This document shows, piece by piece, positions 1 through 8,298 of a stretch of 35,008 bases of DNA. Source of the DNA: Polyangiaceae bacterium (lineage in GTDB: Bacteria; Myxococcota_A; Polyangia; Polyangiales; Polyangiaceae). Position 1 is the stretch's first letter, and every line of letters starts with the position of its first letter. Location of the stretch: positions 1 to 35,008 of the forward strand of contig JAFGIS010000477.1 of assembly GCA_016929495.1 (NCBI GenBank), read 5' to 3'. The position numbers were made by a program, and so were the translations under genes. Under the pieces are notes generated by a model. That model did no database searches. It saw only the letters and a program-made list of their open reading frames with translations, and was not told where the DNA came from.

Positions 1-1
1 A

Positions 2-304
2 GCGGTCGGCCGGTTCCGCGCCGTGCGCCGGCCGTTCATCAGCCTCTGCCTCCATCCCACCACCGGCGGGGTCGCCGCGAGTACGGCGCTCTTGGGGGAC
101 GTCAACCTGGTTGAGGCCGGGGCACTCGTGGGGTTCGCTGGTCCGCGAGTCATTGAAACCACCCTGCGCGCCAAGCTTCCCCCGGGCTTCCAACGCCCCG
201 ATTTCTTGATGAGCCACGGTATGGTTGACATGATCGTTCCGCGGATTGCGATGCGTGAAACAGTGAGTCGATTGCTCTCCCATCTCTGCGGCGGGGATCT
301 GTGA
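2..304 (+). CDS. accD: Acetyl-CoA carboxylase carboxyltransferase beta subunit, C-terminal end (partial)
   Basis: The reading frame is open from the left edge, so only the last 100 residues are present. They match the end of the AccD carboxyltransferase fold: a PTTGGVAAS segment, then [21 protein letters not shown] and HGMVDMIV, all in the order known from bacterial AccD. With AccA this subunit transfers carboxyl from carboxybiotin to acetyl-CoA to make malonyl-CoA in the cytoplasm, the first step of fatty acid synthesis. The zinc-binding N-terminus lies outside the window. The stop TGA overlaps the GTG start of folC within the four bases GTGA, so the two are translationally coupled. An accD-folC order is common in proteobacteria. 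Identification is firm; the true start cannot be seen. Confidence 0.95.
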   Translation, partial: AVGRFRAVRRPFISLCLHPTTGGVAASTALLGDVNLVEAGALVGFAGPRVIETTLRAKLPPGFQRPDFLMSHGMVDMIVPRIAMRETVSRLLSHLCGGDL

Positions 305-1530
305 CAGAGCTCCGGCAGGTCCTGGGTCGCCTCTATGGGCTGGTGAGAACCGGCCCCAAGCTCGGGCTCGAGCGAATGGAGGCAGCATGCAGGAACTTCG
401 GCAACCCCGAACGCTCGTTCGAAGTGGTGCACGTCGCCGGCACCAACGGCAAGGGTACGGTCTGCGCATTCGTGGCCAGCATGGCCAAAGCGGCAGGCCG
501 GCGCACCGGCATGTTCACGTCCCCGCATCTGGTCAAGTTCTCCGAGCGCATCCAAGTCGACGGATCCCCGCTGGCCGATGACGTCCTAGCAGAGCTCGTT
601 GATGCCGTGATGGCGAGGGAACCGGAGCTCACGTTCTTTGAAGTCGTGACGCTGGCGGCCTTCCTGGCTTTTCGCGACGCCGGGGTGGAGCTGGCGGTCG
701 TGGAGGTGGGGCTCGGCGGCCGCCTGGATGCGACCAACGTCATTGCGCCCCCGCGTGTGGCGGCGATCACGAGAGTGGCCTTCGACCACATGGACCAGCT
801 CGGCAACACGCTGACCTCCATCGCGTCGGAGAAAGCCGGCATCATCAAGCCTGGTAGCGCAGTGATCGCGGGCAAGCTCCACCCCGATGCACGTGCTGTC
901 GTGGAAGGTCGGGTTCTCGAGGTCGGCGCTCGGCTGGTTCCGCTCGGCAGCCCGGAGCCCATTCCCGGCGCTCCGTTGGGCTATCCGCGCGTGGCCATGC
1001 TGGGGTCCAACCTGGCGGTGGCAACGGCCACGGGTCGCGAGCTCGGGTTGACGCCCCAGGAGATGGCGCGCGGCATCGAAGCGACGAGCTGGCCGGGTCG
1101 CAACGAGCTGTTGCACCGCAACGGCCAGGACATCACGTTGCTGGACGCCGCGCACAACCCGGACGGCGCCGTGACGCTGTCGCACCTGCTGGACCCGACG
1201 TTGCTTGCCGAAATCGATTCCCGGCGTGAGATATCCCTCGTCTTCGGCGCACTGCGCACCAAGAACTGGAAGGCCATGCTGCGCCGACTCGAACATGTGG
1301 CTGGACACCGGGTCTACGTCAGTCCCCCGGTGGACCTGGCTGTAGAGCCGAACGAGATGGCGCGCTATGTCAGGGGGGATGTTGCATCGAGCGTGCCCGA
1401 CGCGCTGGTGCGCGCTCGCGCACTCGTGGGGCATCGCGGTGTCGTCGTCGTGACCGGGTCGTCGTTTCTGGTCGGCGCGGCACGCGCCCTTCTGCTCGGA
1501 CTGGAGAGCGATCCTCCCGTCGTGAGCTAA
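301..1530 (+). CDS. folC: Dihydrofolate synthase / folylpolyglutamate synthase
   Basis: A 409-residue Mur-ligase-family protein that adds glutamate to dihydropteroate and/or to reduced folates, using ATP, in the cytoplasm. The ATP-binding loop [11 protein letters not shown] is at about residues 44-54, followed by [12 protein letters not shown] (73-84), [10 protein letters not shown] (112-121), the [11 protein letters not shown] stretch (136-146), FDHMDQLG (161-168) and the C-terminal Mur-ligase aspartate motif [10 protein letters not shown] (280-289). The length is usual for FolC. The GTG start lies in the GTGA overlap with the accD stop, which favours this start over internal ones. Whether both the synthase and the polyglutamating activity are present cannot be decided by reading. 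Confidence 0.95.
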   Translation: MTELRQVLGRLYGLVRTGPKLGLERMEAACRNFGNPERSFEVVHVAGTNGKGTVCAFVASMAKAAGRRTGMFTSPHLVKFSERIQVDGSPLADDVLAELVDAVMAREPELTFFEVVTLAAFLAFRDAGVELAVVEVGLGGRLDATNVIAPPRVAAITRVAFDHMDQLGNTLTSIASEKAGIIKPGSAVIAGKLHPDARAVVEGRVLEVGARLVPLGSPEPIPGAPLGYPRVAMLGSNLAVATATGRELGLTPQEMARGIEATSWPGRNELLHRNGQDITLLDAAHNPDGAVTLSHLLDPTLLAEIDSRREISLVFGALRTKNWKAMLRRLEHVAGHRVYVSPPVDLAVEPNEMARYVRGDVASSVPDALVRARALVGHRGVVVVTGSSFLVGAARALLLGLESDPPVVS

Positions 1531-1532
1531 TG

Positions 1533-1554
1533 CATCGTTTCATTTGAAACGATG
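1533..1554. repeat. Perfect 10-bp palindrome after folC (copy 1 of a two-copy motif)
   Basis: Arms CATCGTTTCA and TGAAACGATG are perfect reverse complements with two bases between them, beginning two bases after the folC stop. A near-identical copy with one arm mismatch lies at 11991-12012, also downstream of a plus-strand gene. The gap is too short for a good RNA hairpin at the centre and no T-run follows, so a protein-binding site or dispersed repeat is as likely as a terminator. Confidence 0.6.
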
Positions 1555-1595
1555 ACCAACAATGAAGAGGTGCCGCGGGTCAGACGAGCGGTTTC

Positions 1596-1645
1596 GGGGC
1601 CGGAAGCGACGCCCTCACCCAGCTGGGGGCGTCGCTTCCGGCCCC
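1596..1645. terminator. Strong 19-bp stem-loop between folC and nagZ
   Basis: Bases 1596-1614 and 1627-1645 are perfect reverse complements (GC-rich, 19 bp) around a 12-base loop. No T-run follows on either strand, so it is not a textbook intrinsic terminator. In a GC-rich genome it may still end or pause transcription of accD-folC, or protect the 3' end. It stands 122 bases before the nagZ start. Confidence 0.5.
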
Positions 1646-1667
1646 TCAACTCAATCGAAACGCGGCA

Positions 1668-1681
1668 CTAGTGCCCTGTCT
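1668..1681 (+). repeat. 14-base motif shared with the end of the element at 22278
   Basis: The 14-mer CTAGTGCCCTGTCT occurs here and, identical, at 22278-22291, where it is the left end of a small inverted-repeat element. No matching right end was found nearby, so this may be a solo end or a remnant. Confidence 0.4.
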
Positions 1682-1767
1682 GCATGCCATGGCACAGAAC
1701 GAGCAACCCGTTGGTTGGCTCAGACCCGCGAACCACGGACACAGGACACCGGCCGAGCCAGGGTGAC

Positions 1768-2862
1768 ATGACGGAAACACGCTGGGACGACCAGCCGCTG
1801 GATCGCGTCTGCGGGCAATTGATCCTGGGCGGTCTTGCGGGGCAAGAGTTGCCGAGCGAGTACGCGGCCGCCCTGCACTCCGGCCGGCGCGCGGGCGTGA
1901 TACTCTTTCGCAGAAACCTGCCGGATCTGAAGATCGCGGCGTCCCTTTGCCGCGCCATCATGCACGCTGCTCTCCCCGCGACTGCATTCGTGGGAGTGGA
2001 CCAGGAAGGTGGCAGAGTCTGCCGGCTAGACGCTCCGGTCCTCGGGCTGCCCCCGATGCGGGCATTGGGGGCTCGTGCGGATGAGCAGCTGGTTCGGCGC
2101 GCGGCTCGGTTGCTCGGACGTCAGCTGTGCGCACTGGGATTCAACGTCAACTTCGCCCCGGTGCTCGACGTGGACACTCGGGCGGACAATCCGATCATCG
2201 GTGACCGCTCGTTCTCCGCGGATCCCGACGTGGTCACCAGGCTAGGTGCTGCCTTCGCGGCTGGACTGGACGACGCCGGGCTGCTCGGCTGCGGCAAACA
2301 CTTCCCTGGCCACGGCGACACGGCGCTCGACAGTCATCTCGCCCTGCCGTGCGTAGCCCACGCCGCAGCCCGATTGCGTTCGGTCGAGCTGGTGCCGTTT
2401 GCTCGTCTCGCTTCGAGCCTACCGACGCTCATGACGGCCCACGTGCTCTATCCAGGACTCGACCCGGATCGTCCGGCCACGCTCAGCCACCGCATCTGTT
2501 CGGAGCTCCTGCGCCAAGAGCTCGGCTTTCGAGGGCTGCTCTTCAGCGACGACCTTGAGATGCGTGCGCTGTCGGGCACGGTGGAGGAGCGAGCCGTCCA
2601 AGCCGTGCAGGCCGGTTGCGATGTGCTGATTGTCTCGCAGCAGTGGGAACACCAGGAGAGAGCCCTCGAGGCCCTTGTCAGGCGCGCCGAACAGGATGTC
2701 CGCTTCAGGGCGCGCTGTACGGACGCGGCGCGCCGCTCGGTCGCGGCACGCGAACGATTGGTCCCAGTCGATCCTGCGGCCGAGCGTGTCACCGAGCTGC
2801 TTCGCAGCCGGGAGGCCAGGGAGCTTGCCGCGAGTCTGCGGGCCGTTTCGGCACACGAATAG
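1768..2862 (+). CDS. nagZ: Glycoside hydrolase family 3, beta-N-acetylhexosaminidase
   Basis: A 364-residue single-domain GH3 enzyme. NagZ removes N-acetylglucosamine from anhydro-muropeptides in the cytoplasm during peptidoglycan recycling. Seen in order: DQEGGRV at about residue 78, NFAPVLDVD (128-136), IIGDRSFS (143-150), the hallmark KHFPGHGDT with DSH (177-190) and FSDDLEM (259-265), which carries the catalytic aspartate of the family. No signal peptide is visible, as expected for cytoplasmic NagZ. An upstream in-frame start at 1684 would add 28 residues of low-complexity sequence; ATG 1768 is preferred because the family begins shortly before DRVCGQLILGG. The Shine-Dalgarno sequence is weak (AGGG). 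It is separated from folC by the palindrome and stem-loop, so it may have its own promoter. Confidence 0.92.
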   Translation: MTETRWDDQPLDRVCGQLILGGLAGQELPSEYAAALHSGRRAGVILFRRNLPDLKIAASLCRAIMHAALPATAFVGVDQEGGRVCRLDAPVLGLPPMRALGARADEQLVRRAARLLGRQLCALGFNVNFAPVLDVDTRADNPIIGDRSFSADPDVVTRLGAAFAAGLDDAGLLGCGKHFPGHGDTALDSHLALPCVAHAAARLRSVELVPFARLASSLPTLMTAHVLYPGLDPDRPATLSHRICSELLRQELGFRGLLFSDDLEMRALSGTVEERAVQAVQAGCDVLIVSQQWEHQERALEALVRRAEQDVRFRARCTDAARRSVAARERLVPVDPAAERVTELLRSREARELAASLRAVSAHE

Positions 2863-2915
2863 CCCCACGGCCAATCGACGCCCATCAGCGTCCGCGGCCT
2901 CGGACGCACACAGAC

Positions 2916-2953
2916 GTGCGTCACAACCACCGAGTGGGGCAGCTGTGACGCAC
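2916..2953. terminator. Probable bidirectional hairpin between convergent genes
   Basis: GTGCGTCACA (2916-2925) and TGTGACGCAC (2944-2953) are perfect inverted repeats. An inner CCAC/GTGG stem (2927-2937) could form a second hairpin in the loop. It sits between the convergent 3' ends of nagZ and the Cys-rich lipoprotein gene, where a shared terminator would be expected, but there is no clear T-run. Confidence 0.45.
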
Positions 2954-2979
2954 GAATGCGGTCGTATGCGCCGAGCCGA

Positions 2980-4242
2980 TCAGCCAGCGCCGGCTTCGGC
3001 GCTGGCGCTGGCACTCGCCTGGACGGACACGTTGATGCTGGCCGAGGCTTTCACCTGAGCCTCGAGGGAGGCTGCGATGCATCCGCCGACCTTCAACGCT
3101 GCTTGGCCTCCGCCCGTGACGGCTGCCTTCACGCCCTCGATGGACGCCTGGACGCTGGCCACCACGCCTTCGAGCTTGCCCTTCATGCCGACGGCCACCT
3201 TGAGCACTGCAGGCAAGTCCGCCTGCAGCACGGCCTTCAGCTTGGCCGCTGCCGCCGCGTCCGCCGCCCCGGCGACGGTCACGCTCACCGTGGCCGGCTC
3301 GCACTCGAGCTTCCCGTTGATCTCGGCGTCACAGTTGGCCTTGCACTCGGCGCTCATCTCCGGGGGCTTCACTTCGCCGCTGCACTTGGGCGCCTTCATC
3401 TCGACGTCGCAGCTGCCCGAGCAGGTTCCCTTGCAGTCTGCCTTGCCTTCCATTTTGCACTGGGCGCTGCAAGAGCCCTTGCAGGTACCGCTGCAGGAGC
3501 CGTCGCCCTTTGCGTCACACTTGCCGTCGCACGTGCCGTCGCACTTGCCCTTGCTGTCCTTGCCCTCGCACTTGCCGTCACACTTGCCGTCGCACTTGCC
3601 GGTGAAGTTGCCTTCGCACTTCCCTTGGCAGGTCCCGCTGCAGCCGCCCTCGCAGGCAGCGCCCGCTTCCACGGTGCAGCTGCCGGAGCACTTGCCCTCG
3701 CACGTACCGGAGATCTCACCACCCTCGCAGCTGACCTTGGCTTCACCCGGCTTGATATCCGCGTTGCACTTCGCAGAGCAATCGGCCATCGCATCCATGG
3801 AAGCGCTGCACTTCGGGGGCTCGAAGCTGGCCTTCAGCTCGCCCTTGGCCTTGGCTTTCATGTCGCCAATCGCCTGCACGGCGGCCTTGCACGCAGCCTC
3901 GGCCTTCTTGCCCGGGCCTTCCTCCTTGGGCTCGATGTCCGTGGCGCCCAGGTCCTTGGCCAGCTTTCCGCAGGCCGCGACCACGTCCGCTTCCACGCTC
4001 GCAGCCAGAGCTTGAAGATTGGCTCCCGCGGCCAGCGCCGCCTTGACCTTTCCCTCGAGCTCGCCTTCGAGCCCGAAGTTCGCACCCATGATGGCTGACG
4101 CATCCGCGATGTTGGCTGGGCACGATCCTGGCGCGCCCGGGACTCCCGGGAGCCCCTTGCCCGCTCCGCAATTGACCAGCATGAACGGCGCAACGATGGC
4201 CGTGAGCGCTACGATCGGACCACGCCATGTTCTCATTGACAT
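2980..4242 (-). CDS. Cysteine-rich lipoprotein with C-x3-C tandem repeats, function unknown
   Basis: A 420-residue protein of no family I recognise. Residues 1-25 are a lipoprotein signal: charged start, hydrophobic stretch and lipobox LVNC with Cys25 followed by Gly, so it is probably anchored in the outer membrane. Residues 42-140 are Ala/Lys-rich and probably helical. Residues 145-314 hold 28 cysteines; between 181 and 278 they fall almost strictly every fourth or eighth residue, in units such as Cys-x-Gly-Lys (CDGK, CEGK, CSGS). Residues 318-420 are Ala/Val/Lys-rich, low in Cys, ending in an Ala-Ser tail. The start at 4242 is set by AGGAGG six bases upstream. Regular cysteines suggest a disulfide-stacked repeat or metal binding, but no known motif proves either. 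The nearest upstream gene on the strand is the DUF433 gene, 304 bases away, so it is probably transcribed alone. Confidence 0.88.
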   Translation of the reverse strand: MSMRTWRGPIVALTAIVAPFMLVNCGAGKGLPGVPGAPGSCPANIADASAIMGANFGLEGELEGKVKAALAAGANLQALAASVEADVVAACGKLAKDLGATDIEPKEEGPGKKAEAACKAAVQAIGDMKAKAKGELKASFEPPKCSASMDAMADCSAKCNADIKPGEAKVSCEGGEISGTCEGKCSGSCTVEAGAACEGGCSGTCQGKCEGNFTGKCDGKCDGKCEGKDSKGKCDGTCDGKCDAKGDGSCSGTCKGSCSAQCKMEGKADCKGTCSGSCDVEMKAPKCSGEVKPPEMSAECKANCDAEINGKLECEPATVSVTVAGAADAAAAAKLKAVLQADLPAVLKVAVGMKGKLEGVVASVQASIEGVKAAVTGGGQAALKVGGCIAASLEAQVKASASINVSVQASASASAEAGAG

Positions 4243-4546
4243 CTCTGACCTCCTGACGGTCGAGATCGGGCCTCTCACGGGTCTTCCCTCGACACCGTGA
4301 GCCCGTCTCGCCCCGCGGTATCTCCTTGTTCGGCTCGCGTGTAAAGGGGGTTTTTTGTTGCTTTCGCAACTGATTCGTCCAGGGGCCGCGCTCACCCACG
4401 GCGGAGGTTCTGCGCCTTTGTACGCATTTGGCCGTGAGGCCGCCTTGGTATCGCACAGGAACCGCCGTTCTGCCGCGATTGCACTCTTGCGGAGTCTGCA
4501 GTCCTCCGGGCCCTGTCCGGTGGGCCAGTGACCCGATTCGGCAGCG
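4243..4546. other. Gene-free stretch upstream of the Cys-rich lipoprotein
   Basis: No convincing gene on either strand. It must hold the leader and probably the promoter of the lipoprotein gene. A small hairpin GTTGC-GAAA-GCAAC (minus strand, 4370-4357) with a GNRA-type loop is followed by an A-run, C-run and T-run. It is too short to name as a riboswitch or terminator. I could not pick out a promoter with confidence. Confidence 0.5.
4249..4254 (-). promoter_or_regulatory. Ribosome binding site AGGAGG that fixes the lipoprotein start
   Basis: Minus-strand AGGAGG lies six bases before ATG 4242-4240. The open frame runs further upstream, but this site and the lipobox position settle the start. 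Confidence 0.8.
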
Positions 4547-4900
4547 CTACCGTCCCCGGCTGGTACCGGGTTGTGCCGCGAAAGGTAGCTCGATCTGCTC
4601 CGAACCGGACTGGGTTGCCGTGACTGTGCGTCCGGCCCGCTCGAGCAGTTGGTTCTCCCTGGCGATGTCTGCCTCGATCACCTCGGGGTTGTCGAGCGCA
4701 AACGCGAGAGCGTCGAGCACCTTGGCCGGCCCGAGCTTCGGGTATCGCCGCATCAGCGTTTCGACTCTGGCGCCATCCCGAAAGAAAACCCAGAGCCGTC
4801 TCACCAATACGCGCGACCCTGCAACGTGGGGACTGCCTCCGAGCACGCTGGGATCCACTCGGACGTGCGGGTGCGGAACGAGGACGATGGGCAGGATCAC
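4547..4900 (-). CDS. DUF433 domain protein, possible antitoxin-like DNA-binding protein
   Basis: A 117-residue protein starting with GTG; an in-frame stop lies 15 codons upstream. Residues 13-80 follow the DUF433 pattern: an HPHVRVDP lead, GGSPHVAGSRVLVRRLW, FFRDGARVETLMRRYP, then a helical segment with VLDALAFALDNPE. DUF433 proteins are small winged-helix-like proteins, some of which pair with PIN-like toxins. No toxin gene is next to this one: downstream is a 304-base gap and upstream, 94 bases away, is tkt. Residues 85-117 are a polar tail outside the domain. The family call is good; a regulatory or antitoxin role here is inference. It may be co-transcribed with tkt. Confidence 0.8.
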   Translation of the reverse strand: MILPIVLVPHPHVRVDPSVLGGSPHVAGSRVLVRRLWVFFRDGARVETLMRRYPKLGPAKVLDALAFALDNPEVIEADIARENQLLERAGRTVTATQSGSEQIELPFAAQPGTSRGR

Positions 4901-4994
4901 CTTGGTGCTCCAGTCCCCGAAGCTCTACCTCGAACGAGCCGCTCCCGCCCACTTTGCTGCCGAGCCACCAGGCCTGCGCTCGACACGAGCGTGC

Positions 4995-6965
4995 TCAGAG
5001 CCAGGCACGAACCTTCTCGGCCACTTGAGCCCCGGTCAGCCCCAGCTCCTGCGCAAGGCGCTCCGCAGGCGCGGAACTGCCGTAGTCGTCGATCCCGATC
5101 ACGAGGCCATCGCTTCCGGCTATGCCACGCCACAGCCCGCTCACTCCGGCCTCGAGGGTCACGCGGCGCAGCCCTGGCGGGAGCACCCGCGCGCGCCGCT
5201 CAGCCGGTTGACGCTCGAAGGCCTCCCAGCACGGCGCGCTGACCAGCCTCGACTGGATCCCGTGCTGGGCGAGCAGCGCCCGCGCTTCCAGGGCCAGGCC
5301 CACTTCACTCCCCGTGGCGACCAGGACCAAGTCGGGCTTGGGACTGTCTGCGACGACGTAGGCGCCCGCGAGCAGCTCGTTCGGGTCGAAGCCGTCTGGC
5401 CGCGTGAGCACCGGAAGGGTCTGCCGGGTCGTGATGATCGCGGTTGGCCCGTCCCGGCGAGTCAGGGCATGAGTCCAAGCCGCGGCCGTTTCCGCGGGAT
5501 CGGCCGGTCTGAACACGTCCAGATTGGGGATGAGACGCAGGCTGCTCAGCTGCTCGATGGGCTGATGGGTCGGGCCGTCCTCTCCGACAAACACCGAATC
5601 GTGCGAGAACAAGTACGCCGTCTGGATCTTCATGAGCGCGGCGAGCCGCAGCGTCGGGCGCATGTAGTCGCTGAAGATCAGAAACGTGCCGGCGAACGGG
5701 ATGAAGAAGCCGCTCAGGCTGAGGCCGCTCGCGATGGCGGCCATTCCGTGCTCGCGCACACCGAAGTGCAGGTTCTTTCCCGCGTACTGGCCCTTGAGCA
5801 CGCTCGAAGAGGCCTTGATTTGACTCTTGACGGATCCGGCCAAATCGGCCGAGCCGCCCACCAGGGAAGGAACATGCTCTGCCACCTGTTGCAGGACCTT
5901 CCACGCGATGTTGCGCGTCGCGTCAGGCTTGAGCTCGGTGCTGGCGAGCAGCCGGTCGAGCAGATCCTCGGGAACCTGCTTCGTCGCGTGTGTCTGCCAC
6001 AGCCGCGCGTGTTCTTCGGGAAGCCCGCGGAGCTGCTCGTTCCATTGATCGTACAGAGCGCGGTTGCGCGCCCGCTGTTCTGCGAAAAAGGCGCGGGCAC
6101 CCTCGGGAACATGGAACTTCGGCTCGAGCGGCCATCCTGCCGCGCGCTTGGTCGCCTCGGCTTCCGCGCGGCCCAGCGGCGCGCCGTGCGATGCGGAGGT
6201 GCCCTGCTTCGTCGGCGCACCGAGGGCGATCACGGTGTGCGCAGCGATGATGGACGGACGCGACGATTCGGCCACCGCGCGGTCCATCGCTGCGCGGAAC
6301 GCCTGCCGATCGTGCCCGTCCACGCGTTGTGCGAACCAACCCAGTGCCTGGAAGCGCGCAACGGGGTCGTCACTGAGCGACAGGTCCGTGCTTCCGTCGA
6401 TGGTGATCCGATTGTCGTCATAGACGACGACGAGGTTGTCCAGACCCAGATGGCCGGCCAGGCTCGCTGCTTCTTGGGTGATCCCCTCCATGAGGTCGCC
6501 GTCGGATGCGAGCACGAAGACGCGATAGTCGATGAGAGTCTGGTTGGCTGAGTTGACTCGCGCTCCCATCATCTTGGCGGCCAAAGCCATCCCCACCGCG
6601 TTGCCGATCCCCTGCCCCAACGGGCCGGTCGTCGTCTCGATCCCGGGCGCCAGACCGAACTCCGGATGTCCGGATGTGCGAGAACCCCATTGGCGGAACT
6701 GCCTCAACTCCTCCAACCCGAGGTCGTACCCGGCCAGGTGCAGCAGCGCGTAGAGCAACATGGAGGCGTGACCACACGAGAGCACGAAGCGATCGCGGTT
6801 CGGCCAGTTCGGGTCTTCTGGACAGTAGCGCAGGTGGTGGGCGAACAGCTCCACGCCGATATCCGCGAGTCCCATGACAGCGCCCGGGTGGCCGCTGTTG
6901 GCTGACTCGATCGCATCAATGGCCAGGAACCGAACGGTCTGTGCGGCTTGCTCGTGCAGGTCCAT
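4995..6965 (-). CDS. tkt: Transketolase
   Basis: A full-length 656-residue transketolase, which moves two-carbon units between sugar phosphates in the pentose phosphate pathway using thiamine diphosphate. Visible: SANSGHPG (21-28), the N-terminal TPP-domain motifs CGHASM (64-69) and GPLGQGIG (114-121), the TPP/metal motif DGDLMEG ending in DDN (155-185), the catalytic glutamate in FGVREHGMA (Glu405) and the pyrimidine-domain stretch GEDGPTHQPIEQ. The C-terminal domain (about 515-656) ends in EKVRAWL, typical of the family. The start at 6965 agrees with the usual N-terminus; the Shine-Dalgarno is weak. It lies 124 bases after mltG and may be read with it or from its own promoter in that gap. 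Confidence 0.97.
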   Translation of the reverse strand: MDLHEQAAQTVRFLAIDAIESANSGHPGAVMGLADIGVELFAHHLRYCPEDPNWPNRDRFVLSCGHASMLLYALLHLAGYDLGLEELRQFRQWGSRTSGHPEFGLAPGIETTTGPLGQGIGNAVGMALAAKMMGARVNSANQTLIDYRVFVLASDGDLMEGITQEAASLAGHLGLDNLVVVYDDNRITIDGSTDLSLSDDPVARFQALGWFAQRVDGHDRQAFRAAMDRAVAESSRPSIIAAHTVIALGAPTKQGTSASHGAPLGRAEAEATKRAAGWPLEPKFHVPEGARAFFAEQRARNRALYDQWNEQLRGLPEEHARLWQTHATKQVPEDLLDRLLASTELKPDATRNIAWKVLQQVAEHVPSLVGGSADLAGSVKSQIKASSSVLKGQYAGKNLHFGVREHGMAAIASGLSLSGFFIPFAGTFLIFSDYMRPTLRLAALMKIQTAYLFSHDSVFVGEDGPTHQPIEQLSSLRLIPNLDVFRPADPAETAAAWTHALTRRDGPTAIITTRQTLPVLTRPDGFDPNELLAGAYVVADSPKPDLVLVATGSEVGLALEARALLAQHGIQSRLVSAPCWEAFERQPAERRARVLPPGLRRVTLEAGVSGLWRGIAGSDGLVIGIDDYGSSAPAERLAQELGLTGAQVAEKVRAWL

Positions 6966-7089
6966 GGCTACCGCTCGTAGCGCCTCGAGCGCCGTGCGAC
7001 AAGGCGGTTTCGACGCGGTCGGGCCGATCGTTCGCCCCTTGCCGCGGCAGTGGAAACGATTCCAGTCGCTGCGCTGGCTGCTCCGCGCG

Positions 7090-8298
7090 TCAGCGCGGTC
7101 CAGGGGCGGATGGGTTGCTGGTAGCTTCTGAGCGGCGGCTTGCTCTCACGGCTTCATTGTGCTGTTCGAGCGTTCGGCTGAACCGGTGTTGGCCCCGGGC
7201 GCCTTGCGCCACGAAGAACAGGGCATCGGTCTGAGCGGGGTCGAGCACCGCCTCGAGCGCAGACTCGCCGGGATTCGCGATCGGGCCCGGGGGCAGCCCG
7301 GGATGCAGGTAGGTGTTGTACGCGTTCGCGCGATCACGCAGCATCGCGGCTGTGATCCGGCCGGTGTACCCGTGACAGCTCGGTGCGCTCTGGGGTGCCA
7401 CAATGCAGCCGTAGGCGGCGGTCGGGTCTGATTGGAGCATGCGGGCAGGCCGGAAAACCGGGTCACGGAGGCGATTGAAGAAGACTCCGGCCATGAGCCG
7501 TCGCTCGTCTGGGTGGGCTGTCTCCTTCTCGATGATAGAGGCCAAGGTGACGATTTGTTGCGTGCTCCAACCAAGCTCGGCTTCGAGTCTCTCCGCTGCA
7601 TCAGCGTGGCGTTGCACCAACGTGTTCAGCCGGGCGTGCGCCTGCGCGACCAACGTGCGCACGATCTGTTCGGCGTTGCTGTCGACCCGAAGGGCGTACG
7701 TTGCTGGGAAGAGGTAGCCCTCAGCGCTTGGGCCCGTGATCCGAAGCTCGCCGAGGAGCGATGCACTCGAAGTGGCCTGCAGAAAGGAAGACGCGGGGCA
7801 GACCCCTGCCTGCTCGAGTCGGCTGGCGATTTGCTGGGAATTCCAACCCTCGGGTACCGTCACCCGTACGGCCGGCCTCGTGCGCAAGCGCGCGAGACGG
7901 GCGACGAGGTCATGGGGCGAGATCATGTCCTGGAGCAGATGGGGGCCTGGCTCGAAGTGGGCAGAACCGCAGAACAAGCGGAGATACAGGGCCATCAGCC
8001 ATCGATTCTGCACCAGGCCGTGCTTGGCGAGCTCGGTTGGCGCTCCAGCATGCCCAGAACCTGTCTGCCACTGGACGAGCATGGTCCTTCCCTGGCCGGG
8101 TCCAGGGAGTCTGCTCCATGCGAGCACTGTCAGGACCAGCAGCAGCGGAGGTACGACGGTTGCGCCGGCCAGAAGACCTATCCGTCTCCAACGTGGCGGG
8201 TGCTGCACCCGTTTTGGGCTGGAGCGTCGACGCCGCGGCAGACGAGGCGGCGCGGTTCTACGGGGCGAACCGCTCATCGTCGTCGTGGTCCCCGGCAT
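7090..8298 (-). CDS. mltG: Endolytic murein transglycosylase
   Basis: A 402-residue inner-membrane protein of the YceG/MltG family, which cuts nascent glycan strands and so sets their length. An Arg-rich cytoplasmic tail (1-40) is followed by one membrane segment (about 41-61). The periplasmic part shows VTVPEGWNSQQIA (146-158), a GYLFPATY motif (194-201), the catalytic region ASIIEKET (253-260, Glu257 as the likely acid), FFNRLR, LQSDPT (288-293), then YNTY with LHPGLPPGPIANPG and LFFVAQG. All hallmarks are present. Its start lies 41 bases inside the 3' end of ruvX, so the two are read as one unit. The mltG-ruvX neighbourhood is familiar from other bacteria. The basic N-tail is longer than in E. 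coli. Confidence 0.95.
   Translation of the reverse strand: MPGTTTTMSGSPRRTAPPRLPRRRRSSPKRVQHPPRWRRIGLLAGATVVPPLLLVLTVLAWSRLPGPGQGRTMLVQWQTGSGHAGAPTELAKHGLVQNRWLMALYLRLFCGSAHFEPGPHLLQDMISPHDLVARLARLRTRPAVRVTVPEGWNSQQIASRLEQAGVCPASSFLQATSSASLLGELRITGPSAEGYLFPATYALRVDSNAEQIVRTLVAQAHARLNTLVQRHADAAERLEAELGWSTQQIVTLASIIEKETAHPDERRLMAGVFFNRLRDPVFRPARMLQSDPTAAYGCIVAPQSAPSCHGYTGRITAAMLRDRANAYNTYLHPGLPPGPIANPGESALEAVLDPAQTDALFFVAQGARGQHRFSRTLEQHNEAVRASRRSEATSNPSAPGPR

Noticed and set aside
2956-4098. Long plus-strand frame opposite the Cys-rich lipoprotein
   Set aside because: It mirrors the repeat codons of the real gene, has no ribosome site, and its His/Ala/Leu-rich product matches no family.
4357-4370. 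Small GAAA-loop hairpin next to a T-run as a riboswitch or terminator
   Set aside because: Only 5 bp, and the T-run is on the wrong side for termination of the minus-strand genes.
4428-6551. 707-codon plus-strand frame
   Set aside because: Antisense to the DUF433 gene and tkt, whose families are clear; a GC-rich shadow frame.
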